Positions 16,899 through 25,424 of a stretch of DNA of 64,000 nt are shown in pieces. The notes under the pieces are model-generated. The model ran no database searches. It was not told where the DNA came from and saw only the letters and a list, made by a program, of their open reading frames with translations. A program made the translations under genes and the position numbers. Origin of the DNA: Pseudomonas argentinensis (lineage in GTDB: Bacteria; Pseudomonadota; Gammaproteobacteria; Pseudomonadales; Pseudomonadaceae); NCBI RefSeq assembly GCF_001839655.2, contig NZ_CP056087.1, positions 3,968,001 through 4,032,000 on the forward strand, written 5' to 3'. How positions within the stretch are numbered: position 1 is the first letter of the stretch; every line of letters begins with the position of its first letter.

Positions 16899-17750
16899 CT
16901 ACTCCACCCGCACGCTGGCGGTCATGCCGGCACTGAGCTGAACGCTCTCGGGCATGGCATCGAGCTTGATGCGCACCGGGATGCGCTGGGCCAGGCGCAC
17001 CCAGTTGAAGGTCGGCTCGACGTTGGCCAGCAGCTGGCCGTCCGGGCTGGCGTTGCGGTCGGTGATGCCGCGGCTGATGCCTTCCACCTGGCCGCGAATC
17101 TCCTGTTCGCCGCCCATCAGCCAGATCTCCACCGGCGCGCCGATCTGGATGCGCGGCAGCTTGGTTTCCTCGAAATACGCCTGCACGTAGAACGAGGCGG
17201 TATCGACCAAGGCCATCACCGCCTGCCCGGCCGTCACGTAGTTACCCTGGGCCAGCCGCAGGTTGGTGACCTGACCGTCGCGCGGTGCGCGCACTTCGCT
17301 GCGCGCCAGGTTGAGCTGGGCAATGCGCAGGTCGGCCTGGGCCTCGCGGTATTCGCTACGGGCCATCTCGGCGTTGATCTGTGCGTTCTCGCGCAGCTCA
17401 GCGCTGATCGCCTGGCTACCCAGGCGCGCGCGACGGGACGCTTCGTGCTCGCGCAGGCTGAGCTGCTGCCTGCGGATATCCACCACGGCCTGGGCCTTTT
17501 CCAGGGCGGCCTGGTAGCGATCACGGTCGATGGTCATCAACAGGTCGCCGGCTTTCACCTGCTGGTTGTCGCGCACCTTGAGTTCCAGCACCCAGCCGGA
17601 CACGTCCGGGGCGATGGTCACCACATCGGCGCGCACCCGGGCGTCCCGGGTCCAGGGCGAATACATGTAGTGCTGCCAGATCCACGAGCCAGCCAGGATC
17701 GCCGCTACCACCACAGCCAGGGTGATGCCGACGCGAATGGTCGAACGCAT
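16899..17750 (-). CDS. aaeA: HlyD-family adaptor of an AaeAB-like efflux system
   Basis: A 283-residue membrane fusion protein: N-terminal transmembrane helix (VGITLAVVVAAILAGSWIW), YSPWTRDARVRADVVTIAPDVSGWV typical of the AaeA/YibH group, an alpha-helical hairpin at about residues 75-145, and a beta-barrel with QAYFEETKLPRIQIG. Start ATG at 17750 with GGAGA seven bases upstream. It is the third gene of a FUSC-DUF1656-HlyD set, separated from the DUF1656 gene by a 140-bp palindromic element. By family it exports aromatic carboxylic acids such as hydroxybenzoates; the substrate here is not proven. Confidence 0.88.
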   Translation of the reverse strand: MRSTIRVGITLAVVVAAILAGSWIWQHYMYSPWTRDARVRADVVTIAPDVSGWVLELKVRDNQQVKAGDLLMTIDRDRYQAALEKAQAVVDIRRQQLSLREHEASRRARLGSQAISAELRENAQINAEMARSEYREAQADLRIAQLNLARSEVRAPRDGQVTNLRLAQGNYVTAGQAVMALVDTASFYVQAYFEETKLPRIQIGAPVEIWLMGGEQEIRGQVEGISRGITDRNASPDGQLLANVEPTFNWVRLAQRIPVRIKLDAMPESVQLSAGMTASVRVE

Positions 17751-17774
17751 ATCGCTCTCCTTAATGTCTCCGCA

Positions 17775-17914
17775 AAGCTTGTTCAGCATCTCGCGAGCTA
17801 GAGCCATGCAAGGCAAGAACAAGCGAGGAAGCGGAGTTTACGAGTTTGTAAATGAGCATTCCGACCCTGTTTTTAACGCAGCAGGGCCGACGCGCAGCAG
17901 ATGCTGGCAAGCTT
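17775..17914. repeat. 140-bp MITE-like element inside the aaeBXA operon
   Basis: Bounded by imperfect terminal inverted repeats AAGCTTGTTCAGCATCT and AGATGCTGGCAAGCTT. The right end touches the stop codon of the DUF1656 gene (17915) and the left end is 24 bp before the HlyD start. It contains GGAGTTTACGAGTTTGTAAATGAGCATTCC-like sequence that I recall as recurrent between Pseudomonas genes. No coding potential beyond a short accidental frame. Confidence 0.65.
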
Positions 17915-18118
17915 TTAAGCCCCAAGAACGGCTATGACCGCCGCCAGGACGCAAACAAACAGGGCGCAGTCGAACAGCGCTTCGTGCCAGATCCACCGTG
18001 CCAAACCGACACGCTGCAGCCCGAGGCGAATCACGCCGGTGAGCAGCAGCGCCAAAACCGCATAGGCCGCCATGGGGCTCAGCAATACGCCGCCCAGCGA
18101 CCACTCATGCAAGCCCAT
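17915..18118 (-). CDS. aaeX: DUF1656 small membrane protein (AaeX-like)
   Basis: A 67-residue protein with two hydrophobic helices (LLSPMAAYAVLALLLTGVI and LFDCALFVCVLAAVIAVLG), as in the DUF1656/AaeX family that always accompanies FUSC and HlyD genes of aromatic acid efflux pumps. Its start overlaps the end of the FUSC gene by 14 bp (18105-18118), so the two are coupled. The role of the family in the pump is unknown. Confidence 0.88.
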   Translation of the reverse strand: MGLHEWSLGGVLLSPMAAYAVLALLLTGVIRLGLQRVGLARWIWHEALFDCALFVCVLAAVIAVLGA

Positions 18119-20090
18119 GATCCGCTCCTCTCAAGTGGCACCAATGACGCCAGCCGTTCTGCAGCTGCAACAGCGCCGCCTCGGCCAGGCGCTTGTCGAT
18201 GCTTGGCGTGCAGGCGCGCAGGGCCTCTTGCAGTTCGGCCACCGGTGCGTTCAGCGCGTCCTCGCGGCCCGGTGCGGGGCCGCGCTCCAGGGCATCATCG
18301 AGACGTTCCAGAAAGCGCCGCTGCGAGCGCGCCAGACCGGCATCGGCCTTGGCCAGGCAGGCGCGCAGGTGCAGCAATTCATCGCCCAGGTCGAGACCGG
18401 CCACGCCCTCGTCCCAGCGGCTGCGCGCCTGATCCGGGCGCGCCGGGTAGTGGCGCGCCAGCTGCAGCAGGCGGTCGGCCATGCGCCCGCCAAACCAGTT
18501 TTCCGCCCGGCCCAGGTCGCGACGGGTGAGCCGGCCGAGGTCGACCAACATGGCATGCACCAGCCGGCGACCATGCCAAACCGGGTTGCGCAGCACGATC
18601 ACGCGAAATGCCATGACCGCCACGGCCACGCCCATGAGCATGCCCGGCGCCTCGTTGAGGAAGAATTCGACGTTGTAGCCGACGCCTGGTGGCGGCAGGC
18701 AGAGGACGATGAAGTGCAGGCAGAACGCCGTGGAGGTAGCCGCCACCGCCGGCTTGGCCATGCCCAGCACGCCAAAGAACAGCGGCACGCCGAGTACCAT
18801 GCAGAGCATCACGAAACCGTCGATCTGCGGCATCAGGATCTGCCCGACGAAGAACGCCACCGGCAGCGCGTAGAGAATGCCACGCAGGAACATCAGGCCG
18901 ATCTGCGGCGCCGCCTCCAGCCGCGCGAACAGGCTGCACACCACGCAGGCCAGCAGCATGGCGCCGGTGGCGTGGGTCCAGCCGGTGGCCAGCCAGAAGC
19001 TCGCCAGGGTCAGGAAGGCCAGCGCGCTGCGCGAGCCGTAGACCAGCGCGCTCTGCCAGTCGTAGTGCCAGGACAGCGCCCGCGGCGCATCGGCCGGCGC
19101 CCTGCCCTGCTCGACGGCCAGCAGCGCACGGCTGGCGTCCTCGATACGCATCAGCAGCACCGCCATGCGCTCCAGGCACAGCTGCTGGCCGCCGTTGAGT
19201 TCGTCATCCCCGGCAGCCTGCCGCAAGCGCTCGATCAGCTGCGCCCGGTCGCCTGCATCGTCCTGCAGGCGCTCGTCGACCTCCTGCAGCCAGGGCGCCA
19301 CGGCCTCCGCCTCGCGGCCGTTCAATTGCCGCCACTGGCGCGCCACACCGCGGGCCAGGCGCAGCACGCCGAGCAGGTCGCGGCTGAGCACCCGCAGGGC
19401 GATGGCCCGCTGGCGACCCCGCTCGCCTTCGAACCAGGCGTGCTCGCGCTGGGCATCCACGGCGACGATACGTGACAAGGCTTCGAGCAGGCCCTTGCGC
19501 GCCTCCTCCTCCCCGGTCAGCGCCTGGCGCGCCGCCTTCAGGCCGGTCTCCCAGGCATCGCGGGCCTGCTGGGCCAGCTGGCGCTCGACCCGCTGCGGCC
19601 ACAGCAAGGCGCTGCTCAGGGTGGCGCAGACGATGCCCAGGCAGATTTCCGTGGAACGGGCGATGGCTTCGTCGAAGATCACCTGGGGCTTGCCGATGGC
19701 CGGCAAACCGATGATCGCCACCGTATAGCCGGCCAGCACGAAGGCGTAGGACCAGGCGCTGCGCAGCATGGTCGAGGCCGCCGTGCACAGGCCCAGCCAC
19801 AGCGCGAAGGCCAGCACGAACAGCAGCGGCATCTGCGCGAACAGCGCCATCATCACCACCGCCATGAAGGTGCCGACCAGGGTACCCGACAGGCGCGCCA
19901 GGCCCTTCTGCACCACCATGCCGGACAGCGGCTGGGCGACGATAAAGGCGGTCATCAGGGCCCACTGCGGCTGTTCGAGGCCCAGGCGCAGGGCGAGCCA
20001 GAGCGCCAGACCACCGCCAAGCAGGGTCTTGATCGCGAACTGGAGGGCTTGGGTGCTCGGCGCAACGAACGCCAGCAAGGAATCACGCAC
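18105..20090 (-). CDS. aaeB: FUSC-family inner membrane efflux protein (AaeB-like)
   Basis: A 661-residue member of the FUSC / p-hydroxybenzoic acid efflux family. It has two bundles of hydrophobic helices (about residues 12-165 and 345-495) separated by a soluble alpha-helical region, with the family stretch QPQWALMTAFIVAQPLSGMVVQKGLARLSGTLVG near the N-terminus. First gene of the aaeB-aaeX-aaeA order. A palindrome TTAGCTAGCTAA lies 78 bp upstream of its start. The substrate class (aromatic acids) is by family. Confidence 0.88.
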   Translation of the reverse strand: MRDSLLAFVAPSTQALQFAIKTLLGGGLALWLALRLGLEQPQWALMTAFIVAQPLSGMVVQKGLARLSGTLVGTFMAVVMMALFAQMPLLFVLAFALWLGLCTAASTMLRSAWSYAFVLAGYTVAIIGLPAIGKPQVIFDEAIARSTEICLGIVCATLSSALLWPQRVERQLAQQARDAWETGLKAARQALTGEEEARKGLLEALSRIVAVDAQREHAWFEGERGRQRAIALRVLSRDLLGVLRLARGVARQWRQLNGREAEAVAPWLQEVDERLQDDAGDRAQLIERLRQAAGDDELNGGQQLCLERMAVLLMRIEDASRALLAVEQGRAPADAPRALSWHYDWQSALVYGSRSALAFLTLASFWLATGWTHATGAMLLACVVCSLFARLEAAPQIGLMFLRGILYALPVAFFVGQILMPQIDGFVMLCMVLGVPLFFGVLGMAKPAVAATSTAFCLHFIVLCLPPPGVGYNVEFFLNEAPGMLMGVAVAVMAFRVIVLRNPVWHGRRLVHAMLVDLGRLTRRDLGRAENWFGGRMADRLLQLARHYPARPDQARSRWDEGVAGLDLGDELLHLRACLAKADAGLARSQRRFLERLDDALERGPAPGREDALNAPVAELQEALRACTPSIDKRLAEAALLQLQNGWRHWCHLRGADHGLA

Positions 20091-20167
20091 GGTGCTTACC
20101 TGAAAGGGTCTCAGCTCTGAACATAGCCGTAGCCAAAGGGTTCCGCCTCCGTGCAGGGGGCAAATTA

Positions 20168-20179
20168 TTAGCTAGCTAA
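20168..20179. promoter_or_regulatory. Perfect palindrome TTAGCTAGCTAA upstream of aaeB
   Basis: A 12-bp perfect palindrome in an A/T-rich stretch between the divergent ends of the aaeB and ccoM-like regions. Its form is like MarR-family operators that often control HlyD/FUSC pumps, but no marR gene is adjacent. Operator function is inferred. Confidence 0.4.
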
Positions 20180-20239
20180 GCATATGCTGTCCAGAGGGTC
20201 GCGTGGCCCCAGGTGATTGATGCGCCGAATGCGGAACGA

Positions 20240-20263
20240 AAAAAAGGGCGACCGAAGTCGCCC
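20240..20263 (-). terminator. Terminator of the ccoM-like gene
   Basis: Stem GGGCGAC with tetraloop TTCG and GTCGCCC on the minus strand, followed by seven T. It lies 30 bp beyond the stop of the small membrane protein gene, which supports that gene being real. Confidence 0.9.
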
Positions 20264-20293
20264 CAATGCCTTGCGTGCTCGTGAGTCCGGTGG

Positions 20294-20677
20294 TCACTGC
20301 GGCTTGTTCTTGCGCGCATCCTTCCAGACGAAATAGGTGAATCCGGCGCCAAACAGAATCATCAGTGCAACGGTGCCGATACCGGCGAGAACCACCACAT
20401 TTAGGGTCTGTTCCCGTTTCAGCGCGAGCCGCGTTGCCGCGAGAAATGGCCTCCGGTTAGGCGCAGGACGCAGGGAATGGTCGTTCCCTTGCCAAGTCCT
20501 GCAACGACAGCGGAGGTCATTTCCCGCGCAACCCGAAGGGCCGGGCCAGTTTTTACGCGAGGCGGCGTTACTCGATGGCTCATTTGGCCCGCCAAACCTC
20601 GCATCTCGTGCCTTGCCTCGCGCAAAAACTGGCTCCGGCGCGGCCGTGCGTGAAACGGGAACAGACCCTAGGAACAT
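20294..20677 (-). CDS. ccoM: CcoM-like single-helix membrane protein carrying an in-frame MITE insertion
   Basis: The strong ribosome binding site AGGAGG (20682-20687), ATG at 20677, and codons for Met-Phe-Leu are followed by a MITE (20402-20670), after which the frame resumes NVVVLAGIGTVALMILF and ends AGFTYFVWKDARKNKPQ with its own terminator. Removing one TA and the element restores a 38-residue protein with one membrane helix and a WKDARK tail, very like CcoM, the small accessory subunit of cbb3 cytochrome oxidase of P. stutzeri (recognition from memory). The element plus TA is 267 bp, so the frame stays open and a 127-residue chimera with 89 inserted residues is encoded. Whether that chimera is made or works is unknown. 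Confidence 0.6.
   Translation of the reverse strand: MFLGSVPVSRTAAPEPVFARGKARDARFGGPNEPSSNAASRKNWPGPSGCAGNDLRCRCRTWQGNDHSLRPAPNRRPFLAATRLALKREQTLNVVVLAGIGTVALMILFGAGFTYFVWKDARKNKPQ
20402..20670. mobile_element. MITE copy 1 (GGGTCTGTT ends) inside the ccoM-like gene
   Basis: Core 20404-20668 (265 bp) with inverted ends GGGTCTGTTCCCGTTTC / GAAACGGGAACAGACCC and a TA on each side (20402-20403, 20669-20670), consistent with TA target duplication. It contains two long internal hairpins (for example GAAATGGCCTCCG / CGGAGGTCATTTC) and no transposase. It lies in codon 3 of the host gene. Confidence 0.88.
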
Positions 20678-20700
20678 GCTGCCTCCTGGCACCTGCTGCT

Positions 20701-21020
20701 CGGGTATGGCGCTACGTTAACAGCCAGGCGCCGCCGGCCATTGACCCAGGTCAACGGCCAGGCACGCGCGAGCCTCAGTGCCAGACAGCGACTGATCTGC
20801 ATCAATTTGGATAGGTGTGGGGCCGCGAAAACAGATACGCAGCAATGCGGCGAGCAGAGCGTTCCATTGGTAGGAGCGGCTTCAGCCGCGAGCCCTTTGC
20901 ACCTCAAAGCTCGCGGCTGAAGCGGATCGCCGCCGGCCCCTCCCGCGATCGTGACCGGGTCGCTACGCTACTTTGCAGCCAGCATCGATGAAATCCAGCT
21001 CAGGGATGCTGAGCAGGGTC
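20701..21020. other. 320-bp spacer with a REP hairpin
   Basis: No gene is seen. A palindromic repeat at 20871-20945 has arms GCGGCTTCAGCCGCGAGC and GCTCGCGGCTGAAGCGG, a common Pseudomonas REP type; a related partial copy lies at 30190-30236. The left end should contain the promoter of the ccoM-like gene. Confidence 0.7.
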
Positions 21021-21182
21021 TTATCGTTTCTTCGGTTTGCTCTTGGGCTTCTTCTTGCCTTTGGGCAGTGGTAGCGCCTGTTCGAAGGCGTTGCGCATCT
21101 CCTCGAGCTTCCTGTCGCGCAGGTCGTGGATGCGCTTGTCGCGCTCGGCGGCGAAATCGATCAACTTCACATCATTGCTCAT
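21021..21182 (-). CDS. Small basic hypothetical protein
   Basis: A 53-residue conserved-looking protein, MSNDVKLIDFAAERDKRIHD and onward, ending in a Lys/Pro/Arg-rich tail (KGKKKPKSKPKKR). Its ATG overlaps the stop of the AlkB-like gene by four bases (21179-21182), so it is the third gene of a coupled operon. The charged tail suggests nucleic acid contact, but no domain is recognised. Position corresponds to the small gene next to the alkB-like gene in PAO1. Confidence 0.7.
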   Translation of the reverse strand: MSNDVKLIDFAAERDKRIHDLRDRKLEEMRNAFEQALPLPKGKKKPKSKPKKR

Positions 21183-21811
21183 AGCGGCGTCCGGATCAGA
21201 CGAAACGTCAGGTTCAGGCGAGGGGCACAGGGCTGGCGCGTCTTGGCCACCTGGTGCTGCCAATGATGCTGCGTCTGGCCGCTCATGACCAGTAGCGAGC
21301 CGTGCTCCAGCTGCAGGGAGTGTTCGATGCGCGTGGCGCCCTTGCGGCGCAGGTCGAAGCGCCGCACGCCGCCCAGGCTCAGGGACGCCACCAGCGGCTC
21401 GGCGCCGAGTTCGCGCTCGTCATCGCTGTGCCAGCCCATGGAGTCCTGGCCATCACGGTAGTAGTTGAGCAGTGCGCCATTGAGCGGCTGGCCGAGAGCG
21501 TCGACCAGGTGCTGGCGAATCTCGGCCAGCAGCGGCGTCCAGGGCAGCGGCTGGTGGGTCATGCCGGAATAGCGGTAGCGCGCCTCGCTGTCGCCGTACC
21601 AGGCCACCAGACGCGGCACCGGCAACTGGCGGCCGAACAGCACCACCTCGGGTTGCTGCCAGGGCGTCTGCCCGACCAGCCGCCGTAGCCAGTCATCGGC
21701 CGTGGCGGCGTCGAGCCAGCGGGGCCGATACGCGAGTTCGGCATCGGCCAGGTGCAGCGCGCCGCCGTCGAACAGGCCGCCCTGGGCAGCACTCGCATCC
21801 ACCGGCGTCAA
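21179..21811 (-). CDS. AlkB-like Fe(II)/2-oxoglutarate dioxygenase
   Basis: A 210-residue 2OG-Fe(II) oxygenase of the AlkB family, which removes alkyl groups from N1-methyladenine or N3-methylcytosine. Iron ligands are visible as the HxD motif in MGWHSDDE near residue 130 and the distal His in QTQHHWQHQV near 187; the 2OG-binding Arg pair is in RLNLTFR at the C-terminus. NYYRDGQDSMGWH and SLSLGGVRRFDLRRK are family stretches. It overlaps both neighbours by four bases (21808-21811 and 21179-21182). DNA versus RNA preference cannot be told. Confidence 0.9.
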   Translation of the reverse strand: MTPVDASAAQGGLFDGGALHLADAELAYRPRWLDAATADDWLRRLVGQTPWQQPEVVLFGRQLPVPRLVAWYGDSEARYRYSGMTHQPLPWTPLLAEIRQHLVDALGQPLNGALLNYYRDGQDSMGWHSDDERELGAEPLVASLSLGGVRRFDLRRKGATRIEHSLQLEHGSLLVMSGQTQHHWQHQVAKTRQPCAPRLNLTFRLIRTPL

Positions 21812-22104
21812 ACCTCGACGTCCACCCAGAGGCCCTGGCGCGGCAGTTGATCGATCCCCGGTTCATCCGCCTCGTCGACCTCGCCCTCGGCCAACTCGGC
21901 GGCCGTGTAGCCACGTCGCTGCTGGCGGCGCTGCTCTTCACGCAACCGCTCCGCCACTTCGTCGGGGTGACGTTTGTCCAGGCCGACCGAGTCTTCCTGA
22001 GCCGTTTCGGCGGTCGGCGTCACCGGCGCGATCTCCGGGCGCGGCTTGACCACGTCCTGCTGGGCGGTGACGGGAATCAGGCTGTGAGGAATCGGCGGCA
22101 GCAT
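21808..22104 (-). CDS. Conserved hypothetical protein, first gene of the alkB-like operon
   Basis: 98 residues: a Pro-rich N-terminus (MLPPIPHSLIPVTAQQDVV), an acidic linker, a charged helix (DEVAERLREEQRRQQRRGYTAAE) and an acidic C-terminus ending LPRQGLWVDVEV. No domain recognised. It is found next to alkB-like and rapA genes in pseudomonads, where it is sometimes misnamed aspartate-semialdehyde dehydrogenase (memory). Its stop overlaps the alkB-like start by ATGA. Divergent from rapA. Confidence 0.7.
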   Translation of the reverse strand: MLPPIPHSLIPVTAQQDVVKPRPEIAPVTPTAETAQEDSVGLDKRHPDEVAERLREEQRRQQRRGYTAAELAEGEVDEADEPGIDQLPRQGLWVDVEV

Positions 22105-22230
22105 GGAGGACCTCCCTTTGCAGCGTTATCGGCCTTACGGCAGGCGACTTTACGGCTGCGTTACTACCCTGTCTGACCGGACGCGCGTCGGTAAGTGCCA
22201 AATCGGCCCTGATGCACCTTTGGCAGAGCA

Positions 22231-22410
22231 AGGGGTTCGTTGCCGTTGCACCCACGGCCGCACCGGAGCCCTACGGGTGGGGCCGCCCAGGCTGCGCGAG
22301 AAATCCCGCCATGCGTCGTTGCAGCAGCACTTGGATCGGGGACGCCATTGCCTGACCTGGCGAGATTTCCCGCGGCGACGCGGCTCGCGTTGAAATGGCA
22401 ACAGACCCTA
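22231..22410. mobile_element. Decayed, shortened MITE copy 2 upstream of rapA
   Basis: The right end GCGTTGAAATGGCAACAGACCCTA matches the other copies in pieces; the left end is degraded (GGGTTCGTTGCCGTT instead of GGGTCTGTTGCCGTT), the left TA is lost, and only about 180 bp remain. It sits in the 353-bp divergent space between the hypothetical gene and rapA and ends 47 bp before the rapA ATG, so it may lie in the rapA promoter. Confidence 0.75.
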
Positions 22411-22457
22411 GCCCTGCGGTAACATAGTCGGCTTTTTCACAGGTGGAGACAGGCAGC

Positions 22458-25301
22458 ATGGCGGAGTATCAACCGGGGCAACGCTGGATCAGCGACAGCG
22501 AAGCGGAACTGGGCTTGGGCACCATCCTCATGCAGGACGGCCGCATGCTCACCGTGCTCTACCCCGCCACCGGCGAAACCCGCCAGTACGCGGCCCGCAA
22601 TGCGCCGCTGACCCGCGTGCGTTTCTCGCCGGGCGACGAGATCACCCACTTCGAAGGCTGGAAGCTGACCGTCCGCGAAGTCGACGACGTCGATGGCCTG
22701 CTGGTCTATCACGGCCTCGACGCCAAGAACCAGGCCGTCACCCTGCCGGAAACCCAGCTGTCCAATTTCATCCAGTTCCGCCTGGCCAGCGACCGCCTGT
22801 TCGCCGGGCAGATCGACCCGCTACCGTGGTTCTCGCTGCGCTACCGCACCCTGGAGTTCACCAGCAAGCAGGTGCAGTCCTCGCTGTGGGGCCTGGGCGG
22901 CGTGCGTGCGCAACCCATCGCGCACCAGTTGCACATCGCCCGTGAAGTGGCCGACCGTATCGCCCCGCGCGTACTGCTGGCCGACGAAGTGGGCCTGGGC
23001 AAGACCATCGAAGCCGGCCTGGTGATCCATCGCCAACTGCTCTCCGGGCGCGCCAGCCGCGTGCTGATCCTGGTGCCGGAAAACCTGCAGCACCAGTGGC
23101 TGGTGGAAATGCGCCGGCGCTTCAACCTGGAAGTGGCGCTGTTCGACGCCGAGCGCTTTATCGAGAGCGACGCCAGCAACCCGTTCGAGGACGCGCAACT
23201 GGCGCTGGTTGCGCTGGAGTGGCTGTGCGAGGACGAAAAGGCCCAGGACGCGCTGTTCGCCGCCGGCTGGGACCTGATGGTGGTCGACGAAGCCCACCAC
23301 CTGGTCTGGCACCCGGAAAAGGCCAGCCGCGAGTACAGCCTGGTCGAGCAGCTGGCCGAAGTGATCCCTGGCGTGCTGCTGCTCACCGCCACCCCCGAAC
23401 AGCTCGGCCAGGACAGCCACTTCGCGCGCCTGCGCCTGCTCGACCCGAATCGCTTCCATGACCTGGACGCCTTCCGCGCCGAGAGCGCCAGCTACAAACC
23501 GGTGGCCGAGGCGGTGCAGGAACTGCTCGACCAGGGCCAGCTCAGCGCCCAGGCCCGCGATGCCATCGGCAGTTTCCTGGGCGATGATAGCCGCCAATTG
23601 CTCGACGCCGCCGACGGTGGCGACAGCGACGCCCGCGCCCGCCTGGTACGCGAGCTGCTCGACCGTCATGGCACCGGCCGCCTGCTGTTCCGCAACACCC
23701 GCGCCGCGGTGCAGGGTTTCCCGGAGCGCGAGCTGCACCCCTACCCGCTGCCGAGCCCGGACGAGTACATGGAGCTGCCCCTGGGCGAGCACGCCGAGCT
23801 GTACCCGGAAGTCAGCTACCAGGGCCAGGCCGATATCGAGGAAGACCAGCGCTGGTGGCGCTTCGACCCACGCGTCGAGTGGCTGATAGACACCCTGAAG
23901 ATGCTCAAGAAATTCAAGGTACTGGTGATCTGCGCCCACGCCGAAACCGCCATGGACCTGGAGGACGCCCTGCGCGTGCGCTCCGGCATCCCGGCCACGG
24001 TGTTCCACGAGGGCATGAGCATCCTCGAGCGTGACCGCGCCGCCGCCTACTTCGCCGACGAAGAATTCGGCGCCCAGGTGCTGATCTGTTCGGAAATCGG
24101 CTCCGAAGGCCGCAACTTCCAGTTCGCCCACCACCTGGTGCTGTTCGACCTGCCGGCCCACCCGGACCTGCTCGAGCAGCGCATCGGCCGCCTCGACCGC
24201 ATCGGGCAGAAGCACAGGATCCAGCTACACGTGCCGTACATGGAAAACAGCCCCCAGGAGCGCCTGTTCCAGTGGTACCACCAGGCGCTGAACGCCTTCC
24301 TGGCCACCTGCCCGACCGGCAACGCCCTGCAGCACCAGTTCGGCAGCCGCCTGCTGCCGATGCTGGAGAACGCCGACGATGGCCAGTGGCAAGCGCTGAT
24401 CGACGAAGCCACCGCCGAGCGCAAGCGCCTGGAAGGCGACCTGCACGCCGGTCGCGACCGCCTACTGGAACTCAACTCCGGCGGCGCCGGTGAAGGCGAG
24501 GCGCTGGTCGAGGCGATCCTCGAGCAGGACGACCAGTTCGCCCTGCCGATCTACATGGAGCAGCTGTTCGACGCCTTCGGCATCGACAGCGAAGACCATT
24601 CCGACAACGCCCTGATCCTGCGCCCCAGCGAGAAGATGCTCGATGCCAGCTTCCCCCTCGGCAACGACGAAGGCGTGACCATCACCTACGACCGCGACCT
24701 GGCCCTGTCCCGCGAAGACATGCAGTTCCTGACCTGGGAACACCCCATGGTGCAGGGCGGCATGGACCTGGTGCGCTCCGGCTCGATGGGCAACACCTCG
24801 GTGGCGCTGATCAAGAACAAGGCGCTCAAGCCTGGCACCGTGCTGCTCGAACTGCTGTACGTCAGCGAGGTGGTGGCGCCGCGCAAGCTGCAACTGGGCC
24901 GCTACCTGCCACCTGCCGCCCTGCGCTGCCTGCTCGACGGCAACGGCAACGACCTGGCCTCCAAGGTGTCCTTCGACACCCTCAACGATCAGCTCGAAGC
25001 CGTGCCGCGCGCCAGCGCCAACAAGTTCGTGCAGGCCCAGCGCGATGCCCTGACGCCGAAGATCGCTGCCGGCGAGGCCAAGATCTCGCCGCGCCACGTT
25101 GAACGCGTCACCGAGGCCAAGCGCCGCCTGGCCGCCGAACTGGACGAGGAGCTGGCCCGCCTGACCGCCCTGCAGGCGGTCAACCCGAGCGTACGTGACA
25201 GCGAGCTGGACGCCCTGCGCGAGCAGCGCGAGCAAGGCCTGGCCATGCTCGACAAGGCCGCCCTGCGCCTGGAAGCCATACGGGTACTGGTTGCCGGCTG
25301 A
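22458..25301 (+). CDS. rapA: RNA polymerase-associated Swi2/Snf2 ATPase RapA (HepA)
   Basis: A 947-residue helicase-like ATPase that binds RNA polymerase and helps recycle it after transcription. N-terminal tandem Tudor-like domains start [21 protein letters not shown]; the Snf2 core carries Walker [13 protein letters not shown] near residue 176, the DEAHH box near 278, the [21 protein letters not shown] motif, and C-terminal helicase motifs [21 protein letters not shown] and [13 protein letters not shown]. Length agrees with about 950 in P. aeruginosa. Start at 22458 is eight bases after GGAGA. Confidence 0.96.
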   Translation: MAEYQPGQRWISDSEAELGLGTILMQDGRMLTVLYPATGETRQYAARNAPLTRVRFSPGDEITHFEGWKLTVREVDDVDGLLVYHGLDAKNQAVTLPETQLSNFIQFRLASDRLFAGQIDPLPWFSLRYRTLEFTSKQVQSSLWGLGGVRAQPIAHQLHIAREVADRIAPRVLLADEVGLGKTIEAGLVIHRQLLSGRASRVLILVPENLQHQWLVEMRRRFNLEVALFDAERFIESDASNPFEDAQLALVALEWLCEDEKAQDALFAAGWDLMVVDEAHHLVWHPEKASREYSLVEQLAEVIPGVLLLTATPEQLGQDSHFARLRLLDPNRFHDLDAFRAESASYKPVAEAVQELLDQGQLSAQARDAIGSFLGDDSRQLLDAADGGDSDARARLVRELLDRHGTGRLLFRNTRAAVQGFPERELHPYPLPSPDEYMELPLGEHAELYPEVSYQGQADIEEDQRWWRFDPRVEWLIDTLKMLKKFKVLVICAHAETAMDLEDALRVRSGIPATVFHEGMSILERDRAAAYFADEEFGAQVLICSEIGSEGRNFQFAHHLVLFDLPAHPDLLEQRIGRLDRIGQKHRIQLHVPYMENSPQERLFQWYHQALNAFLATCPTGNALQHQFGSRLLPMLENADDGQWQALIDEATAERKRLEGDLHAGRDRLLELNSGGAGEGEALVEAILEQDDQFALPIYMEQLFDAFGIDSEDHSDNALILRPSEKMLDASFPLGNDEGVTITYDRDLALSREDMQFLTWEHPMVQGGMDLVRSGSMGNTSVALIKNKALKPGTVLLELLYVSEVVAPRKLQLGRYLPPAALRCLLDGNGNDLASKVSFDTLNDQLEAVPRASANKFVQAQRDALTPKIAAGEAKISPRHVERVTEAKRRLAAELDEELARLTALQAVNPSVRDSELDALREQREQGLAMLDKAALRLEAIRVLVAG

Positions 25302-25346
25302 AAACCCTCCCGCCCGCTCTGCGCAGAGAGTGAGGCGGCAGACTTA

Positions 25347-25420
25347 AGCCATAAGCTGCAAGCGGCAAGTCAAAGGCGGTTCAGGGCGGATACCCATGCT
25401 CTGGCTTGAAGCTTGTGGCT
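25347..25420. repeat. AGCCATAAGCTGCAAGC palindromic repeat (bidirectional terminator-like)
   Basis: Arms AGCCATAAGCTGCAAGC and GCTTGAAGCTTGTGGCT lie between the convergent ends of rapA and the aldo/keto reductase gene. A related palindrome is at 61087-61157, after yebC's start side. Probably terminates both transcripts. Confidence 0.7.
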
Positions 25421-25424
25421 GCTC

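Noticed and set aside
17722..17937. Small plus-strand frame across the 140-bp element
   Set aside because: No homology or ribosome binding site; it arises inside a dispersed repeat.
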